From: Cordylochernes scorpioides | Taxonomy: Eukaryota; Arthropoda; Arachnida; Pseudoscorpiones; Chernetidae | NCBI GenBank assembly: GCA_030710605.1 | Contig: CP092876.1 | Span: 65,844,115-65,908,114, forward strand | DNA: 64,000 nt | Direction of reading: 5' to 3' | Shown: piece after piece, positions 1-10,933 of the stretch | Layout of the letters: each line of letters opens with the position of its first letter | Numbering within the stretch: the first letter of the stretch is position 1 | Program-made: the position numbers and the translations under genes | Notes under the pieces: generated by a model | What the model was told of the DNA's origin: nothing | Database searches by the model: none | The model's input: only the letters and a program-made list of their open reading frames with translations

Positions 1-140
1 TGAAACTCTTGGACACAATTGTACTATCGACCTTGCTTTATGCTGCGCTGATATGGGCAAACGATCAGACTACAACGCTATATAAAATCCAAGACATGTT
101 TATACGCCGGTACCTGAAGCTGCCAAAATACACCCCTTAG
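1..140 (+). pseudogene. 3' tail of a non-LTR retrotransposon reverse transcriptase (fragment)
   Basis: Bases 4-138 read as an open frame ending at a TAG. It carries the pattern seen near the C-terminal end of LINE ORF2 proteins: STLLYAALIW, then about ten residues later IQDMFIRRYLKLP. In Jockey/R1/CR1-type ORF2 proteins this sits downstream of the catalytic RT motifs. The catalytic part would lie left of the window. The frame stops at 138 without the usual cysteine-rich end, so this is a truncated fossil. The clade cannot be assigned from so short a piece. Confidence 0.55.
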
Positions 141-239
141 AGTAGACACAGTGAAAAATATCTATGCAAATATTGTGAGAAGGCGAGAAGGATGAGAAAC
201 ATGTGTAAATAATCTTTTTTGAGGGGGGGGGGCTCATAT

Positions 240-1300
240 TAATGCTGAATTGTATATATAACTTTGACGCAGTTTGGGCATCGAAAAATGCTTGCAAGAA
301 ATGACGCGTGTACTGGGAAATGATTGTCCAGATTGTGCTCGCATATTCAGGCGGTATCGCGAGTTTCAGCGAAGAAAATATGGCTGAAGAAACATGGTCA
401 AGACGTCCAGCTTTGTCAGTTAATGAGGAAAACATCGCTGCTGTTAAAAATTATTGGAGACTGATTGAGATATAAATTATTGCTAGATAGAGGATATTTT
501 AGACATTCCGGCATCAGTATATCATTCCATTCTGCACGGCCATCTAAATTTGAGTAAAGTTTGTTCCCTATGGGTTCCCCATTCCTTAACTGATGAGCAG
601 ATAACTCGACGTGTTTCATGGCGCCGAGAGTTGTTCAAAAGTTTATAATGGATCATCTCGTTCTATCAATAACATCATAACAGAGAGGTGATGAAACTTG
701 GCTTATTTTGATGTGACTACTAAGCCTAGAACAAAGTATGGATCTTTGAAGGTGATATCACGCCTGTGTCTGTACGAAAATCCAGATTCGTTAAGAACAA
801 AATATTAGCCGTCTTCTTTACTGCCAGAGGAGTTGCAAGTCACGCGATACTGGAAAATAAAAAAAAGACAGTCACTGCCAAGTGGTACACTGCGGAATGC
901 CTCCCTTAATTTGTTCAAGCTATCAAAACGCTACGTCCAAATTCAAGGACTGGCACATGGATTTTCCACCATGACAATGCTCCAGATCACCGTTCGAAGG
1001 TCTGTGCCGATTATTTGGCACGTACTGCACTAAAATTGCTGAAGCATTCTCCCTACAGTCCAGACCATGCACCTTGCGACTTTGCCATCTTCTCTGTGAA
1101 GAACAGACTAAAAGATAAACTCTTTTTTTTTGCGTTGAAATCTCTTTGAGAGCATGAGATGACGAGTGCGCCCAGCTCCCTGAGTAAGCGTGGAAGAGTT
1201 GGTTTGATGACTGGTTTCGAAGTAGGAGAAGTGTATTGATTGAGATGGAAAATATTTTGAACGATTGTAAAATAAAGAAGCCATATTGCAAACCTTTCCT
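240..1300 (+). pseudogene. mariner-family transposase, decayed
   Basis: Fragments in shifting frames follow the order of a mariner (Tc1/mariner superfamily) transposase. An N-terminal helix-turn-helix part comes first (RRPALSVNEEN near 393-425; LWVPHSLTDEQITRRV near 569-616). The catalytic part follows (IFHHDNAPDHRS near 961-1000; YSPDHAPCDF near 1054-1083). The spacing from HHDNAP to PCDF matches the second and third acidic residues of the mariner D,D34D triad. Stops and frameshifts are frequent, so no active protein can be made. Terminal inverted repeats were not recognised. Positions within the element are approximate. Confidence 0.8.
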
Positions 1301-1590
1301 AGATCCCTATGCATCAATGTTGCAAGTTTGGTCACAGAACAGATTTGTTGGAAAAAGTGTGAATTTTTAAATAGATATATTTTGAAAATATACACAAATT
1401 TATTCAATATTCAAGAAAATCTCTCCCTAAATACTAAAATCTATTAGAAGAGTTGAGACTATACAATATTTTTATGAAATCGAAAAAAAAACAGGACTTT
1501 CAAAATGTTAAAGATTATTAATTCTGTTATTACCATTTAGATCGCCTGGAAGAAGACACCCCGCCAGCCTCCCAAGACATCTCCTCCCGC
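1300..1590. other. AT-rich spacer, nothing recognised
   Basis: No open frame, no structured repeat and no known element end was seen between the mariner fossil and the duplicated GC-richer block. Confidence 0.4.
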
Positions 1591-1596
1591 CGAGTT

Positions 1597-2140
1597 GACT
1601 ACGGCGGGAAAGCTGAGTGGTTCCTTGGTATCAAGTAAATTAGCTAGCTAGCGGAGGAGGCGTGTGTGTGTGTTGGGTGTTTTAGGTCGTCGATGGTGGA
1701 GCGAGTCCAGGTTTGTAGAGAGAGGGAAGTGTGTGTGTTTGGGTGTATAGGTACGTCTTCGCCGAGGAGCTGATCCGCCGACGGACTAGAGGTTAGTCTA
1801 CATGCAAAACCTTTTACATTTTCAGTGTTTATATTTTAGTTTATTACTCAGGTTCCGTCATCAAGAATTCTTCCCATCGCCGCCAGTCACGTTATCTACG
1901 GGAAAAGCTAAGTGGTTCCTTGGTACCAAGTAAGTTAGTTAGCTAGCTAGAGGAGGAGGCGTGTGTGTGCGGGGTGTTTTAGGTCGTCGGTGGTGGAGCG
2001 AGCCCAGGTATCTAGCTATGTAGAGAGAGGGATGTGTGTGTGGGTGTATACAGGTACGTCTTCCCCGAGGAGCTGATCCGCCGACGAACGTGCTGTCGCA
2101 TTGAGGTTAGCTTACATTCAATGGTTTTACCTTTTCAGGG
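1597..2140. repeat. two imperfect direct copies of a ~295-bp segment
   Basis: Copy 1 begins near 1603 and copy 2 near 1898. Both run through AGTGGTTCCTTGGTA, a TTAGCTAGCTAG stretch, GGTGTTTTAGGTCGTCG, GGTGGAGCGAG, a GT-rich tract and GAGGAGCTGATCCGCCGACG. The offset measured at TTCCTTGG is 295 bp (1621 versus 1916). The GT-rich tracts vary in length. No reading frame is conserved between the copies, so this looks like a noncoding tandem duplication, possibly part of an unrecognised element. GC content is higher than in the surroundings. Confidence 0.75.
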
Positions 2141-2341
2141 TTTAGATATTTTATTACACGTCCAGGGGTTATGGCCACGAGAATAGCCAACGTGATGCTT
2201 TGTGATTGTCTCCCGATATATGACCGTTGCAGGGATTTTCATTCCCTGCCATGTTGACAGATCGTATCCTGAAGCCGCTTGATCCTGTCTATACTTCATA
2301 ATCTTTATGATATCTTCTCAAGTCTGGTTGATAATTTCTTG

Positions 2342-2534
2342 GTGCAGATCTCACTTATAACTTTCTGTGTGCATATATCACTACTAAATCCCTGCGTGCA
2401 GATTTCACTTCTAACTCCTTGCGTGCAGATTTCACTTTTAACTCCCCGTGTGCAAATCTTACTTATAACTCCCTCTGTGCAGATATAACTTATAACTCCT
2501 TACGTGCAGAATTACCTCTAAACTCTGCGTGCAG
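2342..2534 (+). repeat. 27-bp minisatellite, about 7 copies
   Basis: GTGCAGAT recurs, with variants, at 2342, 2369, 2396, 2423, 2450, 2477, 2504 and 2529. That is a 27-bp period, with a 2-bp loss in the last unit. Because 27 is a multiple of three, the plus strand reads as a nine-residue repeat (VQISLLTPC-like) inside a 69-codon frame from 2279. No start context or homology supports real translation. Confidence 0.85.
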
Positions 2535-2539
2535 GTGCC

Positions 2540-3440
2540 GCCGTCCTGCCTGCCGTAGCCTACAGGGTAAGCCGCCAGACTTCTACCCCCTACCCCTTAA
2601 TTTACCCCCAGGGAGCAATTTTATGAGCCAACCGGGAGTAGAGTGACCCCTCAGCTGCAACGAACGGCAATCAGCCATACTATGTACGCAAGGCTATGGT
2701 GTCTAAGGCTCTTGTAACCTGGCCATAGCCGAGTACGACAGGGCTTATGATTGTCAAGTAGGAAACAGTTATCAGAGGGGTGAGCCCACATTGAAACTGG
2801 TTTCGAGCCAAACTTCCCCGGGGTCGTGTGCTAATGTTGTGTGTTCCAGGCGGGGTCAGGTTCTCTGCCTTCTCGTGGCGACCCTGTTAAGGGGACTGCA
2901 GCTAACACGCCGTCTGTGTACTGTACTCCCTATATATATATAGTACTGCAGTCCCCGACCAAAGAGAACACGGCGCCCCTTTCCTCCACTAACCTGAAAC
3001 TTGTGCAGATCCACCAGAATTGTTTTTTAAAATATAAATTGTAACATGTTTGGGCTCAGAGTTAAAAAGTGTATCTTTGATTCATTGCAGCTAGCCTTCA
3101 TTAAAAGATTGATGCGGCTTTGGCGATAGTGTGTCAAGTGGCTAATTAATCACCTTAGTGTTCTTAAAGAGTTGGGGCCAAGTATGTTTCTAAGTAATTC
3201 CTACAATGGTTGTGTGCCAACCTCTATGATATAACTGTTGGTATGTTTAGATTACATCGAACACAAGCCTTTATTGTGACTATTTACCTATTCCAACCAG
3301 TATTGTACTCACAGGTTATTGCCGGAGACAATCTTGTAGTAAATGCTAACTATATACTTCCCTCTCTCTCTCCATATTGACTACTTATATTTGTGAACCT
3401 GAATTTTGAACCAATCATTATGTGAATGATTTCTTTAAAC
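2540..3440. other. unassigned, partly GC-rich sequence
   Basis: 2540-3010 is GC-richer than the flanks and resembles retroelement leader or tail sequence, but no protein motif was found. A short palindrome, GGGGACTGCAG to CTGCAGTCCCC, lies at about 2889-2957 around a TATATATATA centre. 3010-3440 is AT-rich with no feature recognised. Confidence 0.35.
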
Positions 3441-3449
3441 CAAAAGTAG

Positions 3450-3716
3450 TGTTAGCACGTTTCCTTTGAAGTTTCTTCTAGAAAGAACGAGCTGACTCAA
3501 TTCGATTCAATTCGATTTATTTCAAACAACAAAAGAGAATTACATTACGATTTGATGCGATTTAGTTGTATTTATAACACAAAAAAAAAAAAAAAAACAG
3601 AAGAAGAAAAAAAAAAACCAACACAAAAAAATATGATAAGTAATAATAAAATTCTATGAATATGAATTATAATTAATTAATAAAATACAATAATAATAAT
3701 AATAATAAACCTAACA
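3450..3716 (-). repeat. BEL/Pao 3' LTR (267 bp)
   Basis: Pairs with 12186-12447. Both run TGTTAGCACG through CAAACAACAAAAGAG, A-rich tracts, and end CCTAACA. The copies differ at a few bases and in homopolymer lengths (longer A-tracts and an extra ATAATA here). The insertion is therefore not brand new. Confidence 0.95.
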
Positions 3717-3738
3717 TACTCCACCCCGGTGGACTAAC

Positions 3739-4986
3739 TTAGTCCTCAGCAAAAGGTAATGATACTATTTTAGAGACAGTTCTATTAAGGCGTTCTTGGT
3801 GCTTGGTCTTCACCTCGACGACTTGAACTTTTCCGTCCGCTCCCGGAAATACTTTGGTGATGCGACCAAGGCTCCAATACATTGCTGGTGGTGATATGGC
3901 ATCCTTGAGCAAGATTAGTTCACCTTCCTTAATGTTGGGTGAGGATTTCTGCCATTTTAGGCGTTGTTGCAAATTGTTGAGGTATTCTCGATTCCAACGT
4001 TTCCAAAATACATTTTTAATTTTTTGATTTAGGCTCCAGCGATCGAGGTAGTTTATCGGAACATCATCATCATCATTAGATTCTGGAGGGGCAGTTAAGG
4101 GTCTCCCGATTAAGAAGTGTCCTGGTGTAAGAGGATTAAAATCGTCTGAATCTGAACTTAGAGGATAAATAGGTCGCGAATTTAAACAAGCTTCTATTTG
4201 AGTTGTCAGAGTACTCAACTCTTCAAATGTGAGTATCTGAGACTTTAAGCATCTGAGAAGATGAAATTTGAAAGATTTTATTCCAGCCTCCCAGATACCT
4301 CCGAAATTTGGGGCGGAAGGAGGTATAAAATGCCAGTTGATTCGTTCATTAGATATGAATTTTTGAATTGTTGAAGATTTCAATATATCAAACTGCTCTC
4401 GGAGAATGTTGTTAGCTCCCCTAAAGCTGGTCCCGTTATCACTAAATATATCAGAAGGTTTTCCTCGACGAGAAATAAACCGCTTGAGAGCTGCGAGGAA
4501 AGCCGCTGAATATAGGTCTGATACAATTTCTATATGAATTACTTTTGTGCAGAAACATACAAATAAAGCAAAATATGATTTTAATTTTACTTTGGATCTT
4601 TTGATGTTTGGTTTAATCAAAAACGGTCCTGCAAAGTCGATTCCAATTTTAGTGAACGGATTTCATTTCACAATTCGGTGCATAGGCAGATCTCCCATGA
4701 TTTGCTTGGTAACTTGGCGTTTTGCCCTGAAACACACCCTGCATTGGTGGATTATTTTCTTGATCAAACTTCTGCCTGCAGGAATCCAATATCGTAATCG
4801 TAGTGCTGGAATGGTCAGTTGAAGACCAGAATGTAAATGATCCAGATGACACTGTCGCACTATTAATTTCGTGATAAAATGATCTCTTGGCAATATTATT
4901 GGAGGCTTTTCATCAAATTGCAGATTTGAATGACGTAATCTTCCTCCAACCCGTAATAGTCCAGATTCATCAATGAAAGGATTCAA
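3739..4986 (-). pseudogene. BEL/Pao integrase, one in-frame stop
   Basis: Two parts in the same frame are separated by a single TGA at 4663-4665. 4986-4666 holds the HHCC zinc-binding domain (HLDHLHSGLQ ... CRVCFRAKR). 4662-3739 holds the DDE core (GIDFAGPF; SDNGTSFRG; APNFGGIWEAG) and the C-terminal DUF5641-like region (RWNREYLNNLQQR; KEGELILLKD; WSLGRI). It ends at 3739, about 20 bp inside the 3' LTR. Apart from the stop this is the best preserved part of the element. Confidence 0.93.
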
Positions 4987-5239
4987 AGATAAAAGCCTTG
5001 AGTTAGTTGGTAAAGATTTCTTTTGTTTGCAACAGGTAATTTCTAATTGAAATTCAGAACTTTGAATGAAACTAATGATATTGTGAATTTAACTTGTTAA
5101 TTCGCTTGAAGATAGATGTCCTTCCTTTCTTTCATTGAAAGAACATTGGACATTGAGTACAAATCTATAAATCCATGCTGTAATTCTAACAAGTTCGTTG
5201 ATATTTGAGTATTTGAAAATGAAGTCTGGGAAAAGAAGA

Positions 5240-5710
5240 TTAGTGGAATGAAAAAACAGAGTAAGTCTTTCGTCTTTCACCTGAAATTTCTTTCGGAAAA
5301 TCATATTGAGTTTGAATTGGATCTTCAAAGTTCACATCCGAGAGCCAAGTTGGTCCTCGCCACCAAGAGTGATCCACCAGCTCTGAAGGAGTTATACCTC
5401 TGGAAGCGCAGTCTGCAGGATTATCTTTCGAAATGACATAATGCCAGGAAGAATGTAAAGTCAATCTTTTAACTTCAGCAATTCTATTTCCGACAAATGG
5501 TTTCCAATGTCTAGATTCAGATTTAATCCAGCTGAGAACAATTTTGGAATCAGTCCATAAAAATACTCTATCAATTTTTAAGCATAAAGAATTGTGAATA
5601 GTATAATATAAAGTTGCGAGAAGAAGAGCAGCGCACAGCTCCGGCCGTGGTATGGAAATCATTTTCAGAGGAGCTACCCTCGTCTTGGAAGCAATCAGAG
5701 AAACTTTCAC
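5240..5710 (-). pseudogene. BEL/Pao RNase H domain
   Basis: The 156-codon frame carries SKTRVAPLK, IPRPELCAALLLA, LWTDSKIVLSWI, NRIAEVKRL, DNPADCASRG and WWRGPTWL, in the order seen in BEL/Pao polyproteins. These cover the RNase H catalytic region and the start of the linker to integrase. The frame is lost near 5240. Confidence 0.9.
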
Positions 5711-5773
5711 TTGGCCCGATTGGAAATGAGATCTTATATAAAATACTGCCGCATATGCAACTTCTGAAGAGTC

Positions 5774-6593
5774 TCAAAAACCATGAAGTTCAACAGAAAG
5801 TAAAGCTCCCCTGCACGAGAAGTATCTAGGAATTTGAATTTTATTTAATACAGATAATTCCTTTTCGATTTTCTTCCATTGAGAGCACAAAGTATCAGGC
5901 AAGGGATCATCCCAATTCAACTTCTGTTTCAAAAGTAATTGAAGCAAAATTTTAAGACGAATAATAATTGGTGACAGCCAGCCTATAGGATCAAAGATTC
6001 TGGAGATGTGGGACAACAAATGTCTTTTAGAATTTGTTTGTTCTGGAATGTCATTAACAAGAATCTGAAATATGTCCAAAGAAGGATTCCAACAAATACC
6101 AGGTATTTTGACACATGAATCACTCTCAAAATCCCGAAGATTATGCCTATCTTCAACCTGTTCTGAAAATCCAGAAAGGACCTCCGGAACGTTTGATCTC
6201 CATTTCCTAAGAGAAAATCCCGCTGAAGAAAGAAGATTATTGACTTCACGAATATGACATGTATCTTCTTCAATTGTGTCTGCACCAGAAAGCAAGTCAT
6301 CAACATAAAAATCGGTTTGTACTATTTTTTAGGCCACTGGGAAAGTTGACACCTTGTCCCTTGCAAGTTGATGTAGGGTACGCAAGACGCGATATGGCGC
6401 ACAAGACAATCCATATGTCACAGTCAGTAGTCTATAATCCAATAAAGGTTATGATGGGTTTTTTTCTCCATAAAATTCTCTGGAAATCACAATCCCTAGA
6501 ATCGATTCTTACTTGGCGATACATTTTCTCTATATCTCCCGAAAAAGCTATTGGGCGTGTTCGAAATCTTATCAGAATGTTGAAGATATCCTG
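5774..6593 (-). pseudogene. BEL/Pao reverse transcriptase catalytic region, frameshifted
   Basis: The catalytic FYVDD motif is encoded on the minus strand at about 6314-6300, immediately followed by LLSGADT and the 173-codon frame 6295-5774. The latter includes LSHISRIFDPIGWLSPI, a BEL/Pao connection-region hallmark. Between 6594 and 6310 the RT palm is spread over several frames, with indels around a poly-T run near 6325. Confidence 0.85.
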
Positions 6594-7334
6594 TTATAGT
6601 TTTGGTCCTACATGAAGAAAGTCATTCAGAGATTTGCCATTGCTAGTTTTGCAAGATGCATCAAAAACAACTCTCAATTTAGTGGTAGTGCTTTGTTCCT
6701 TAAAAACACAATGATGAGGTTTATAATAACATTGTCCTGAAGGTGTATCCAGCTCATCACTGAGAATAAGCTCCATTTGATTGATTAAAAGATATTCGTT
6801 CATGAAATCACAATATTGATTTAGGATACTTGGAGATTTTTGTAATTTTCTTTCAAGTGATAGAAATCGTTTCAGAGCATTGATCCTAGATTCGCCAAGA
6901 GTTGGCATTGTTCTAAATGGAAGCCCAACAGAGTACCTTCCATCTTCCAGAATTTTGAGGTTATTAATATATATTTCTTCACACAAAATATCTTCTCTGG
7001 TTATAGATTTGGCAGAGGGAACTGACTCCAGCTCCCAGAATATTTTGAGAAAATCAACTTGTTCCTCCGACGCGAACATAGTTATATCTTGATTGGAATT
7101 TTCACCTGGCAGTAATATTATACCTGTAAGTAACCATCCCAATTTGGATCCGCACGCAGTGGGTCCAGATAAATTTTGGAATCTAACCTTCCCGTTAAAT
7201 AAGCATGGAGCAAGCTCTGCTCCTATGACTAAATCAATCTGGCTAGATTTGTCAAAATTGGGGTCAGCCAACAGATTTTTCAAAAAAGGTCAATTATCCT
7301 TTTCTATAAATAAATTGGGCAATTCTGATGTGAT
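6594..7334 (-). pseudogene. BEL/Pao protease C-terminus and reverse transcriptase N-terminus
   Basis: Resumes the outer element after the insertion. IDLVIGAELAPCLF and GSKLGWLLTG are the conserved C-terminal part of the BEL protease domain (IG-D/A-and GW-L-G signatures). Further on, PHHCVFKEQSTTTKLRVVFDAS followed by GKSLND is the start of the BEL/Pao reverse transcriptase. A stop at 6594 ends the frame within the RT fingers. Confidence 0.9.
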
Positions 7335-7924
7335 TGTTAAGAATGGTTGGGGAAAGCGGCTCTAGATGGCGCGAGCCACGGGATGCGCCGCAAAAGCACC
7401 ACAGAGTGCGCTCACGTGACAGTTCTCAACTATAAAAAAAGAAGGTATTAGAGCGCGCGAGGGAGAATAAGGTATTAGAACGGTGGCGAGGAGAAAGTGT
7501 TAGATCAAAGTAAGAAGTGGCGGAAGGTGGATGAAAGTAAGAATAGAAAAGAGTAGAAGTAAGTAAGGCGGAAGAGAAGGTATAGATTCGAAGATAAAGA
7601 AGAACCCTGTCCAGACAGTTCCAAAGTGAAAGTAGATAAAGAAGAACCCTGTCCAAACAGTTACAAAGTGAAAGTCGATAAAGAAGAACCCTTTCCAGAC
7701 AGTTACAAATATAAAGTTGAAGTCAAGGTCAAAGAGGATCAAGTCAAATAAGATAAAGTCAAAGAAACATTGTGAACTGTACATATGTAAATAGAGCCTT
7801 TTGAGATTTCGGATTTGCATATTAGAAAATGAAGTTAAATATTATTTAGAAAGGCTGAGAGTGATCTTTCTCTAGGATTCTAATGACTGGTAGTCATTCT
7901 TAGAAATAACACAAAGACTTAATA
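7335..7924 (+). repeat. 5' LTR of nested element (about 590 bp)
   Basis: Shares TGTTAAGAATGGTTGGGG through ATAACACAAAGACTTA with the 3' LTR. Its last three bases differ from the 3' copy (ATA versus GCA), so the exact right edge is uncertain. It contains three copies of a 42-bp unit (GATAAAGAAGAACCC...) at about 7590-7715, where the 3' LTR has two. That explains most of the length difference. Confidence 0.9.
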
Positions 7925-7927
7925 AAT

Positions 7928-7945
7928 TGGTGAGCCCGGACCTGA
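7928..7945 (+). promoter_or_regulatory. candidate primer-binding site of nested element
   Basis: TGGTGAGCCCGGACCTG follows the 5' LTR by a few bases, the place and TGG start expected of a tRNA primer site. The matching tRNA was not identified. Confidence 0.45.
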
Positions 7946-7956
7946 TCCTAGAGAAG

Positions 7957-8547
7957 ATGGAAAACCTAAGGAAGATGAGATCTCCTCTCAGAGGATTAAT
8001 GACGAAGAAGGTGGCCGAAATCAAAAGGATAATAGAGGATGATCCTTTGAATAGAAAGGAGATATTAGCTTTACACCAGCAGCTAAAAAGATTGGAGCAG
8101 AGAGTAGAGGCTTTGAATGGAAAGATCGAGACCTTACTTTTAGAAGAGGAGGCTTCAGAAGACCTATTCTCAGCAGAATTGGAAGGCTGCGATGTGTATG
8201 AGCGTATGCTGACATTCTACCAGGAGATCCAGAGAAGAACATCCCCGACAGAGGTACAAGACGCGTTGGATTCCATCGCAACGATTCAGCGGGAAAGAAA
8301 TGGCTCTACTTCTACATTATCGGAAAAGAGGATATGCAAATTGCCCAAGTTGGAACTCTTGAAGTTCAGCGGAACCTTGAGGGAATGGTTGCCATGGTGG
8401 GGGCAGTTCGAGAGAATTCATAAGGACGACACCTTGAGCGATGTGGACAAGTTCCATTACCTCCACCAAGCAGTGACCAAAGGTTCCAGAGCTCAAAATT
8501 TCTGGAAGGGTATACCGTCACCGAGGCCAATTATGCAAAGGCCATAG
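7957..8547 (+). pseudogene. nested element gag, first part (frameshifted)
   Basis: Starts at the ATG at 7957 (MENLRKMRSP), about 30 bp after the 5' LTR. A charged, probably coiled-coil N-terminal part leads into a DUF1759-like segment (LPKLELLKFSGTLREW). An indel near 8508 moves the continuing gag sequence into another frame, so this frame ends at an early stop. The reading resumes, with the typical segment containing ANYAKAIEAL, in the frame of the next feature. Confidence 0.85.
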
Positions 8548-10035
8548 AAGCTCTACAAGAAAAATTCGGCAACAAAGTATTACTGACAGAAATGTACGTC
8601 AGACAACTACTTGAACTGATTGTCGAGAAGGCAAGTTCTCAAAGGAGAACATTGGCGGATTTGTATGACCCACTTATGGCTTCACTGAGATCGTTGGAGT
8701 CATTAGAAGTGACTACTGATCAGAATGCGGTGTTCCTATACCCAATGGTAGAATCCAGCCTGCCTGAAGATGTACTGCAGATATGGCAGCGAAGACCAGA
8801 GGCAGGATACCAGTCAGAAGATAACACCAAAGAACATAACAGCTCACAGCGATTGAATGGTCTTTTAAAATTTATAAAAGAAGAAATTAGAGGAGCTGAG
8901 CGGCTGGAATTTGTACGAGCTGGCTTCAAAAGATCAGAAAAGAATCAAGAAAAGGAGATCCAGAGAAGAACATCCCCGACAGAGGCACATCTCTTAAACC
9001 AGAGTAACAACGAGAGTTGTGCGTTTTGCGATATGCCTAACCATACGTCGAGGAATTGTAACAGAGCTAAACGGATGACGCTGGAGCAACGCAGACAAAA
9101 GGCTACCAAGGCAAAGGTCTGCTTCCGGTGCCTAGGGAAGAGACATATGGCAAGGGATTGCAGAAGTAGATTTAAGTGTTTTGCATGTAATGGCAGACAC
9201 GTAAAACTGATGTGCTCAATAAGAAGAGAAGAAGTACACGAAGAAAAATCAGAGGGAAAAGAGGACAGCCTGGAGGCTCCTTTAACATCAATGGCTGACC
9301 AAACATGCTCCAGTGAGGTGCTGCTGATGATCACCAGCGCTAGGGTAGCGAGTCCAAGAGGACAAAGAATAGTACGGATTTTATTTGATTCCGGGAGCCA
9401 GAGAAGCTATATCAGAAGAGCATTAATTGGACAGTTAAACCTTGAAAATATTGATCAGGGACAAATACAGAAGGCGTTATTTGGAGGAGGGATGACCGGA
9501 GTAAAGAAACACGGCATCTATAGAATCCAACTGGAAAACATCAGGAAAGGAAATAAGATCGGTATTGATGTCCTGGAAGAAAAGACCATTTGCAATAGGA
9601 CCACCTTCATTCCCATGGGTCAGTGGGTGGAAGAACATATTTCTCACCAAGTGGAATTTAATAACGAAGACTTTCAAAACAAAGAGATTGATATCTTAAT
9701 AGGGAGTGATTATTTCGGTGAATGCCTGACAGGTAGAACATTAAAATTGAAATCAGGGCCAACAGCCATAGAGACTATTTTTGGCTGGATCTTGTGTGGA
9801 CGCCCATCATACCAAGGGGAAAGCCTAGTAACGACCATGATCACAGCTCTATTGGCCAGTGGCAAAAATAGAGTAATTGATTCCGGGCAGGGACGGAAAG
9901 ATCAGAGTGGCAAGGATAAGAACAACGCGGGGTATATTGATGAGACCGATACAAAAGATTTACCCCTTAGAAGTGACCTCAGAAGAGGATATGGCCCTTT
10001 TAACTCTTTGTGCTCACACAAAGAGGGTGGGGGTA
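8510..10035 (+). pseudogene. nested element gag (second part), zinc knuckles and protease
   Basis: A long open frame (first ATG at 8592) continues DUF1759-type gag, then two Cys/His knuckles (CFRCLGKRHMARDC and CFACNGRHVKLMC). A DUF1758-type aspartic protease follows, with ILFDSGSQRSYI near residues 270-281 and IDILIGSDYF / IFGWILCG downstream. Here the DSG catalytic triplet is intact, unlike the outer element's D-A-G. The frame then runs into the 3' LTR and stops at 10208 without any RT. A 32-bp segment at 8954-8985 exactly repeats 8223-8254. Confidence 0.88.
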
Positions 10036-10577
10036 TGTTAAGAATGGTTGGGGAAAGCGGCTCTAGATGGCGCGAGCCACGGGATGCGCCGCAAAACACC
10101 ACAGAGTGCGCTCACGTGACAGTTTTCAACTATAAAAAGAAGGTATTAGAGCGCGCGAGGGAGAAGGTATTAGAACGGTGGCGAGGAGAAAGTGTTAGAT
10201 CAAAGTAAGAAGTGGCGGAAGGTGGATCAAAGTAAGAATAGAAAAGAGTAGAAGTAAGTAAGGCGGAAGAGAAGGTATAGATTCGAAGATAAAGAAGAAC
10301 CTTGTCCAGACAGTTCCAAAGTGAAAGTAGATAAAGAAGAACCCTGTCCAAACAGTTACAAAGATAAAGTTGAAGTCAAGGTCAAAGAGGATCAAGTCGA
10401 ATAAGATAAAGTCAAAGAAACATTGTGAACTGTACATATGTAAATAGAGCCTTTTGAGATTTCGGATTTGCATATTAGAAAATGAAGTTAAATATTATTT
10501 AGAAAGGCTGAGAGTGATCTTTCTCTAGGATTCTAATGACTGGTAGTCATTCTTAGAAATAACACAAAGACTTAGCA
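10036..10577 (+). repeat. 3' LTR of nested element (542 bp)
   Basis: Starts TGTTAAGAATGG just after a purine-rich tract (AAAGAGGGTGGGGG, about 10018-10033) that would serve as the polypurine primer. Ends ...CTTAGCA before GTGAT. Confidence 0.92.
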
Positions 10578-10933
10578 GTGATCTTATCAATGACTATAGG
10601 ATTTGCGTTGAATATTAGGTTTGAGAAATGTGGGCTAAATTGGAGAGAGACCTCACCCATTGATTGTTCTACAAGTTTGTTTCCCAAACCAAAAACTGTA
10701 GTTTTACATTCAGCAAGAGGAAGATTTAATTTCTTTCGACAACTATTTGTTATAAGAGAGACACTTTGAAAGCCTGCATCTATTAGGGCTCTACATGTTT
10801 GAAGAACCCCGTTTTCCGATTTGACTTTTATTAAAGCCGTAGAGAGTAATATCCGATCATGACTTTTGTTGTTTGCGAAACATGAGACATTGGCATGGGT
10901 CAATGGAGATATGTCCGCAACAGGACTTAACAT
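10553..10933 (-). pseudogene. BEL/Pao protease N-terminal part, cut by nested insertion
   Basis: Minus-strand frame containing the retropepsin motif region RALIDAGFQSVSLI. The catalytic triplet of this DUF1758-like family is normally D-S/T-G; here it reads D-A-G, so the copy is probably catalytically dead even apart from its breaks. Element-derived sequence stops at about 10583, where the nested element begins (10578-10582 is its target duplication). The remaining residues of the frame read into the inserted LTR. Confidence 0.85.

Larger units (their letters stand above)
7330..10582 (+). mobile_element. nested BEL/Pao-like LTR element lacking RT, RNase H and integrase
   Basis: LTRs at 7335-7924 and 10036-10577 start TGTTAAGAATGG and are flanked by a 5-bp duplication, GTGAT (7330-7334 and 10578-10582). 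The insertion sits in the outer element's protease and in the opposite orientation. The interior (7925-10035) encodes only a BEL-type gag, zinc knuckles and protease, then passes straight to a purine-rich tract and the 3' LTR. Full BEL/Pao interiors are several kilobases longer, so this is an internally deleted, non-autonomous copy that would need RT and integrase from elsewhere. Confidence 0.92.
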
